Origin: a virus
Virus record (IMG/VR): IMGVR_UViG_3300021957_000147
Coordinates: 1-34,668 of that record
Reading direction: 5' to 3' (one strand)
DNA length: 34,668 nucleotides
This document shows positions 31,002 through 34,668 of this stretch, piece by piece. Numbering within the stretch: position 1 is the first letter of the stretch; each line of letters starts with the position of its first letter. A model generated the notes under the pieces. The model was not told the origin of the DNA, ran no database searches, and saw only the letters and a list, made by a program, of their open reading frames with translations. Position numbers and translations under genes: made by a program.

Positions 31002-31364
31002 CTATTTCTCTTTCTTTCGATTAATTACGCCTTCAAAAGCACCGCCACCAAAATAGAAGCCAATGATCGTCAGCATGATCCAGTCAATCTTAAAAGCTGC
31101 TATCAGGTCTTGAACTGGTCCGACCTCTTTGCCCGTGAAGAACAAAAGCAAAACCATCAGATAGGAGGCGACAAAAGTAAAACCAAAGATTAAAGCTAGG
31201 TATCTTTGCGCCACTTTAAAGGGAGCATAGCTAGTCAGTAGATCCGTCTTGGCTTTTGTCTTTGCTTCTATCGCTTCGGTTTCGGACGTGTGCATGTTGT
31301 CTATCAGGTCTAGACCCTTAGTTATCACATCTCCGCTGCCTAGCAGTTGACTAATAATCCCCAT
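31002..31364 (-). CDS. Holin of the GTA three-TM type, 120 aa
   Basis: A soluble helical start (1-50) is followed by transmembrane segments at about 56-76 (LALIFGFTFVASYLMVLLLFF) and 92-112 (IDWIMLTIIGFYFGGGAF), then a basic tail NRKKEK. The FGGGAFEGVI end is typical of the 'holin of 3TMs' family known from gene-transfer agents and proteobacterial phages. It would form holes in the inner membrane at lysis. Only two strong membrane helices are seen by eye. Confidence 0.8.
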   Translation of the reverse strand: MGIISQLLGSGDVITKGLDLIDNMHTSETEAIEAKTKAKTDLLTSYAPFKVAQRYLALIFGFTFVASYLMVLLLFFTGKEVGPVQDLIAAFKIDWIMLTIIGFYFGGGAFEGVINRKKEK

Positions 31365-31398
31365 GACTTTATCTCTAATCTCCTGTTGTTATGGCTGA

Positions 31399-31929
31399 CT
31401 AGCCCAGTGGGTTAACCACCGAATCTAGACCGTCCCAAAGGTCGTCTATTTCTTTCTTGATTCTTCTAAGCCGCTCATCAGTATTGCCAAGGGACTCGAC
31501 TCTGTTTTCTACCTTCAGTACCGTTTCTGCATTGGTCTTCTCTACCGTGGCTACACGATCCCGAAGATCTAATAACTCCTTTTGAGCTTCCATAATCGCT
31601 TCAAGATTTGTTCCAAGCTCAGCCAGCTTCCCCTGCAAGCCTTTAATGTCGTTGTCCTCTAGCGACTGCTGCATGTTGGATATTGTCACCTGATAACCTT
31701 GAAGCGCTTCTGTCTGAATCTCGCGCAAGTCTGAAAATCTAGCCTCTAGAGTAGACGCCGTTACACCTGCTGCGGCGACTGCTGCTTCTTGAGCGTCAAG
31801 GCGGCTAAAGAACTCTGAGGCGGTCCAGATACCACCGGCAATGGTCGAAGCAAAAGATATGACTACAGCAACGTAGACACCCTTAAAAGATTGCCCCCCA
31901 ATATTTACTTCCAGATCATCAAGCGCCAT
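31399..31929 (-). CDS. Membrane-anchored coiled-coil protein, spanin-like, 176 aa
   Basis: After a short cytoplasmic start, residues about 17-38 (GVYVAVVISFASTIAGGIW) cross the membrane once; the rest to about 165 is a long coiled coil (AQEAAVAAAG, LQGKLAELGTNLEAIMEAQKELLDLRDRV, RRIKKEIDDLWDGL). This is the shape of an inner-membrane spanin (Rz-like), and it lies directly beside the holin gene. A matching outer-membrane lipoprotein was not found, so the assignment is inference. It overlaps the previous gene by 11 bases. Confidence 0.5.
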   Translation of the reverse strand: MALDDLEVNIGGQSFKGVYVAVVISFASTIAGGIWTASEFFSRLDAQEAAVAAAGVTASTLEARFSDLREIQTEALQGYQVTISNMQQSLEDNDIKGLQGKLAELGTNLEAIMEAQKELLDLRDRVATVEKTNAETVLKVENRVESLGNTDERLRRIKKEIDDLWDGLDSVVNPLG

Positions 31930-32758
31930 TTATACAAGCCTCATAATCCACTGCGAACCAGCAACCGCCCTCAGGTGAGGTGCTAAAAAATTCTGTTTGC
32001 CCGCCTTCTTCAATGATCGATTCCACAGAAACAAAGTAACCACCGACAGACAAGGCTTGTATTGTTTGTCCGCCATCAAACGACACCCAAACTCCTTGTG
32101 TAGCCACGTCGAAAAATGAAGAGGCAGCTTCTTCATAAGTAACTCTAACGTCGTAAGCCATGTCGTCAGCAGCACTTATCAGTTGCTCATCATTCGCGAC
32201 TGCCATATAAGCTGCCGCTACTTGAGCTGCAGACTCAACGGTATCTAAGGCATCGTTGTACATATCCACTTGAGCGTCAGCCAGCATTACTTCATTAGCT
32301 TCTATGTATTCTTGCAGCGCCATCGCACCGCGCTCATCACCCGCATCTTGTGCGTCTTGAGCCATCTGATTAACGACGACCACTTCGATCACCGCCTGAC
32401 TTGCCTCAACAAAACTATCGACGGCTAAGTTAACCTCCGTCATTGCTGTCTCAGCTTGCTGATCAAAATAATCCTGAGCGTTGGGGTTGTAGGTGTACGT
32501 TGCCTCTTTTACTGCGTTGATCGCTTGGTTGTAAGCACTAGACTGGTCGTAAGAAATCTTGCCGCCTTGGACTGATCCGGTCGGACCTATCTTTCCTTGA
32601 GACGCAAAGGACTGAAGCCCGCCCACGGCTTGTATGCCGTACTTAAAACTATCGCGGATAGACTGTGACGCGTTTACTAGGGAATCTACTTCGTTACTGT
32701 ACGCTGGTACGGAAACGATCAGAAACACTAATAGTGCTTTCGACTTCAGTCGTATCAT
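31919..32758 (-). CDS. Secreted protein of unknown function, 279 aa
   Basis: The ATG at 32758 with GGGGG upstream is preferred over a TTG at 32767 that abuts it. It has a signal peptide (RLKSKALLVFLIVSVPAYS; cleavage likely after AYS) followed by an acidic, helical mature part with many Ala, Asp and Gln, and an aromatic/Cys C-terminal end (GGCWFAVDYEACINGA) where two cysteines may form a disulphide. No hydrolase motif was seen. It could be a periplasmic lysis factor or an envelope modifier. Confidence 0.65.
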   Translation of the reverse strand: MIRLKSKALLVFLIVSVPAYSNEVDSLVNASQSIRDSFKYGIQAVGGLQSFASQGKIGPTGSVQGGKISYDQSSAYNQAINAVKEATYTYNPNAQDYFDQQAETAMTEVNLAVDSFVEASQAVIEVVVVNQMAQDAQDAGDERGAMALQEYIEANEVMLADAQVDMYNDALDTVESAAQVAAAYMAVANDEQLISAADDMAYDVRVTYEEAASSFFDVATQGVWVSFDGGQTIQALSVGGYFVSVESIIEEGGQTEFFSTSPEGGCWFAVDYEACINGA

Positions 32759-33368
32759 CTGTGCCAACCCCCAATAAATTGTCGTATAGTTCCTTGTTCT
32801 CTGAGTAATCTGCGATGTGTAACTCAGGGTTTCGTTTGATCTCCAGTAAAGCGTTCTTTCCCACTATCAATTTCCCGCCTCTGGTAATCGGGCAGGGTGT
32901 AGCAGACATGAACATAGCCCTCCAGACACTAGGGTTTTGGCACATAAGACTCACCGCAGCTACCTTCATACCCATATTGCTTAAAGTGATGGCGTCTCTA
33001 CGGCGGTTACACTCATTATCCTGCGTGTACTTACCAGAAGAGACCCCAACACCTATAAGCTGAAGACCGCCCGTAATGCTTTGCAGGCACGACTCATTGC
33101 CATTGGACATCAAGCTTGGGCTGATCGCTGTTGACACAGGCATACCGCTAGAGCCTGCACCGTTGTACGTCTTGTTGCTGTTGTAGCTACCTGACGTATT
33201 GTCTCCATTGACTTGAGTATTAGTGTTCAAGTCGCCTTCTTGCGAATTATCTGGTAGCTCCGAAGGCGCTCCATCGAGAGGCACTTCACCTTCAGTCTGG
33301 CGCACGTTCTCTTGTGCGGAGACGGACATTGCCCAAGCCGCCAGAACAAGAGCCAAAAAATATCGCAC
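32694..33368 (-). CDS. Secreted protein with Cys-rich core, 224 aa
   Basis: A GTG start at 33368 directly follows the upstream stop. A clear signal peptide (FLALVLAAWAMSVSA) is followed by a low-complexity Asn/Ser/Gly linker (25-75) and a compact domain with five cysteines (ESCLQSI, DNECNRRRD, LMCQNPS, TPCPITR region). It overlaps the next secreted-protein gene by 65 bases, so the two are probably translated together and may work as a pair. No family is recognised. Confidence 0.65.
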   Translation of the reverse strand: MRYFLALVLAAWAMSVSAQENVRQTEGEVPLDGAPSELPDNSQEGDLNTNTQVNGDNTSGSYNSNKTYNGAGSSGMPVSTAISPSLMSNGNESCLQSITGGLQLIGVGVSSGKYTQDNECNRRRDAITLSNMGMKVAAVSLMCQNPSVWRAMFMSATPCPITRGGKLIVGKNALLEIKRNPELHIADYSENKELYDNLLGVGTDDTTEVESTISVSDRFRTSVQ

Positions 33369-33710
33369 TTATGCAACCCAAGGCATGCCTTGAGCTTGAG
33401 CAGTAGCACGATCGATCTGACCTTGTACCTTGCCGGTACGGTTAGCTTCGATACGAGCCTTAGCTTCGTCAGCGGTCTCTTCGCCTTCGATCAAGCTTGT
33501 GTAAACCCAGCCTAAAACGTCATCCTCGGTAAGAGCTGCGTAAGCTACAAAGCCTTCTGCATCTGCATCGGGTTCGCATCGCAGCTTGCCGCCTTCTGTT
33601 GCTGAGAAGGTGCCGTCTGACCCTACGCAAGACCAGTAAACGGTTACTACGCCGCCGTCAGCCTCGTTACGAGTCATGTTGCTTACGGACCAAGTTGTTG
33701 AAATTGCCAT
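33369..33710 (-). CDS. DUF7936-like small structural protein, 113 aa
   Basis: The ATG at 33710 follows AAAGGAG. The pattern WSVSNMTRNEADGGVVTVYWSC, then LTEDDVLGWVYTSL, and the final GMPWV matches a family of small phage proteins frequent near fibre genes of marine phages (DUF7936-like). It is probably a virion or tail component; nothing suggests an enzyme. Confidence 0.65.
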   Translation of the reverse strand: MAISTTWSVSNMTRNEADGGVVTVYWSCVGSDGTFSATEGGKLRCEPDADAEGFVAYAALTEDDVLGWVYTSLIEGEETADEAKARIEANRTGKVQGQIDRATAQAQGMPWVA

Positions 33711-33737
33711 TGTTAAGTCTCCTTTAAAGACTGGTGG

Positions 33738-34169
33738 TTAAGGTTTTTCTGGAAATACAGCATCTTCCAGCGAAGAGTATGTTTCTGTTATGTCTCGCAG
33801 TGCTTGCCTATAATCTATTTGGGCTTGCGTCATTGTTAAGTCTGAGTTTGCCCACCAATCAGTTTCTGCAAGTTTTTTATCTCTAAATTTCCGCACTTCA
33901 TTCAAACGAAACAATGCGAGATCAGCGGCGTTTGCATCGTCCAATTCAGTACCAGTTAGAATTCTTGCTACGCCGTCTTCTACAGTGACATGATGGGGAA
34001 AAACTACATTACTGTAGTCGTCGTTAGGTTCTGGAATATCAACAGTGTTGACAGAAAAAGAGTGACTAGGATTTTCTGACAAGATTTGTGTCTTAAAACC
34101 GTCTGACATGTCATCAGCGTAAAAACCTTTTGTAGTAGAAGCTTTGTGTAAAACATAAACTTGAGTCAT
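33738..34169 (-). CDS. Tail assembly chaperone-like protein, 143 aa
   Basis: Two adjacent ATGs (34172, 34169) are possible; the second has better spacing from GGAG. The C-terminal half RKFRDKKLAETDWWANSDLT, then MTQAQIDYRQALRDIT, is the conserved block of phage tail assembly chaperones (Phage_tail_APC type), which help fibre folding. The N-terminal half is variable and acidic. Genes for such chaperones normally follow a fibre gene, in agreement with the genes to its right. Confidence 0.8.
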   Translation of the reverse strand: MTQVYVLHKASTTKGFYADDMSDGFKTQILSENPSHSFSVNTVDIPEPNDDYSNVVFPHHVTVEDGVARILTGTELDDANAADLALFRLNEVRKFRDKKLAETDWWANSDLTMTQAQIDYRQALRDITETYSSLEDAVFPEKP

Positions 34170-34178
34170 CATTTTCTC

Positions 34179-34628
34179 CTACTGATATCTGTAAATTCTA
34201 ATTCTAAAAAACCGACCCGCCGCGTTAGTTAAGGTCATTGTATTTGCAAAATTAATTTGCAATTCTTGAACTGAGCCATTTACCCCGTATTCATGCAGAA
34301 TATGAAAACTAAACATGCCGTTAGGGTCAGTATAGGAGTTGGGCGCGTGCCCCATGAAAGAGGAGCCAAATGTGATTGTTGATCTTGAGTTCGAATTACT
34401 AGCTGTTCCACTCCACGCAAAAGGCTCGCTTGCCGCTGCAGTTGAATAATTAGAAACACCCGCCGAGTGAGTATCCGCCAAAACATGAATTATATAAATC
34501 CCTTCAGACAAATCACCTCGATCGACACCAACGTTGTAATATGTATTAGCAGTATATGTCCCGTTTAAGTCGACAGACGCGTAAGCAGCATGACTACTGA
34601 CGCCGTAAACATTTAATAAAGCCGACAT
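34179..34628 (-). CDS. Beta-rich fibre tip-like protein, 149 aa
   Basis: The ATG at 34628 overlaps the upstream stop (TAATG) and has GGAGG. The product is beta-rich, Ser/Thr/Asn-rich and without charges clustered, ending FFRIRIYRYQ. The layout (YTANTYYNVGVDRGDLSEGIYIIHVLAD) resembles small jelly-roll tips of phage fibres that bind receptors. It stands between a coiled-coil fibre fragment and a fibre chaperone, which fits a fibre head made as a separate chain. Confidence 0.55.
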   Translation of the reverse strand: MSALLNVYGVSSHAAYASVDLNGTYTANTYYNVGVDRGDLSEGIYIIHVLADTHSAGVSNYSTAAASEPFAWSGTASNSNSRSTITFGSSFMGHAPNSYTDPNGMFSFHILHEYGVNGSVQELQINFANTMTLTNAAGRFFRIRIYRYQ

Positions 34629-34668
34629 TATTTAGCCTCCAAATCATTAAGGCGGGTTTCTAGTTCCG
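34628..34668 (-). CDS. C-terminal end of an upstream gene, probable fibre coiled coil
   Basis: The last 12 complete codons of a minus-strand gene entering from the right edge read ELETRLNDLEAK and stop (TAA 34630-34628). The heptad pattern of Leu is that of a coiled coil, as at the end of tail fibre or fibre-linker proteins. It overlaps the next start (TAATG). Confidence 0.6.
   Translation of the reverse strand, partial: ELETRLNDLEAK

Noticed and set aside
31455-31475. Minus-strand CTGATGAG in the spanin-like gene
   Set aside because: No GAAA strand, helix III or cut site follows; ordinary coding sequence.
1-34668. CRISPR array, insertion sequence or rRNA
   Set aside because: No spaced direct repeats of CRISPR type, no transposase and no rRNA sequence were seen on either strand.

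Overview
The window is part of the genome of a temperate, short-tailed (T7-like, podovirus-type) bacteriophage of a Gram-negative host, seen either as a circularly permuted genome or as an excised prophage. The evidence is a tyrosine integrase beside an attP-like copy of the 3' half of a tRNA-Thr(CGU) gene, a T7 gp4-like primase-helicase, an annealase plus exonuclease recombination pair, a three-segment type holin, and a T7-like set of internal virion proteins ending in a 2546-residue giant. The host is probably a proteobacterium, perhaps a marine gammaproteobacterium; that is inference from gene styles. Terminase, portal and capsid genes are not in the window and probably lie beyond the right edge.

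Layout. (1) 1-4338, plus strand: the end of an ArdC-like antirestriction protein, then a train of about eighteen very small genes, mostly joined by ATGA or TAATG overlaps. They include zinc-ribbon proteins, helix-turn-helix proteins, a sigma-region-4-like protein and small membrane proteins. Four spacers in this train are complete hammerhead ribozymes (164-218, 520-572, 1969-2024, 3561-3618), each just before the ribosome binding site of the next gene. (2) 4292-8814, minus strand: replication module with a winged-helix initiator containing 15-bp iteron-like repeats, the primase-helicase, and three small nucleases (an HNH Ref-like protein and two PD-(D/E)XK proteins) with a DUF3310 protein. (3) 8815-9660: divergent control region with a one-domain DNA-binding regulator and repeated operator-like motifs. 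(4) 9680-13436, plus strand: annealase, YqaJ exonuclease, SSB-like protein, a protein with a split CsrA-like domain, and the integrase, then attP at 13488-13534 and a terminator at 13874-13909. (5) 13983-34668, minus strand, transcribed leftward: tail-fibre accessory genes, two secreted proteins, a spanin-like protein and a holin, a beta-propeller-like tail protein, a 1152-residue J-like fibre with 77-residue super-repeats, a GNAT protein, four internal virion proteins, and the giant polyvalent protein with an HEVYH zincin motif.

How it works together (inference). The regulator at 9038 sits between leftward replication and rightward recombination/integration. The late leftward operon builds the tail, lyses the cell and makes the proteins ejected with the DNA. 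The small-gene train looks like an accessory or host-takeover operon whose polycistronic RNA is cut into pieces by its own ribozymes. That ribozyme array is the most unusual system in the window; the zinc-split CsrA-like protein is second.
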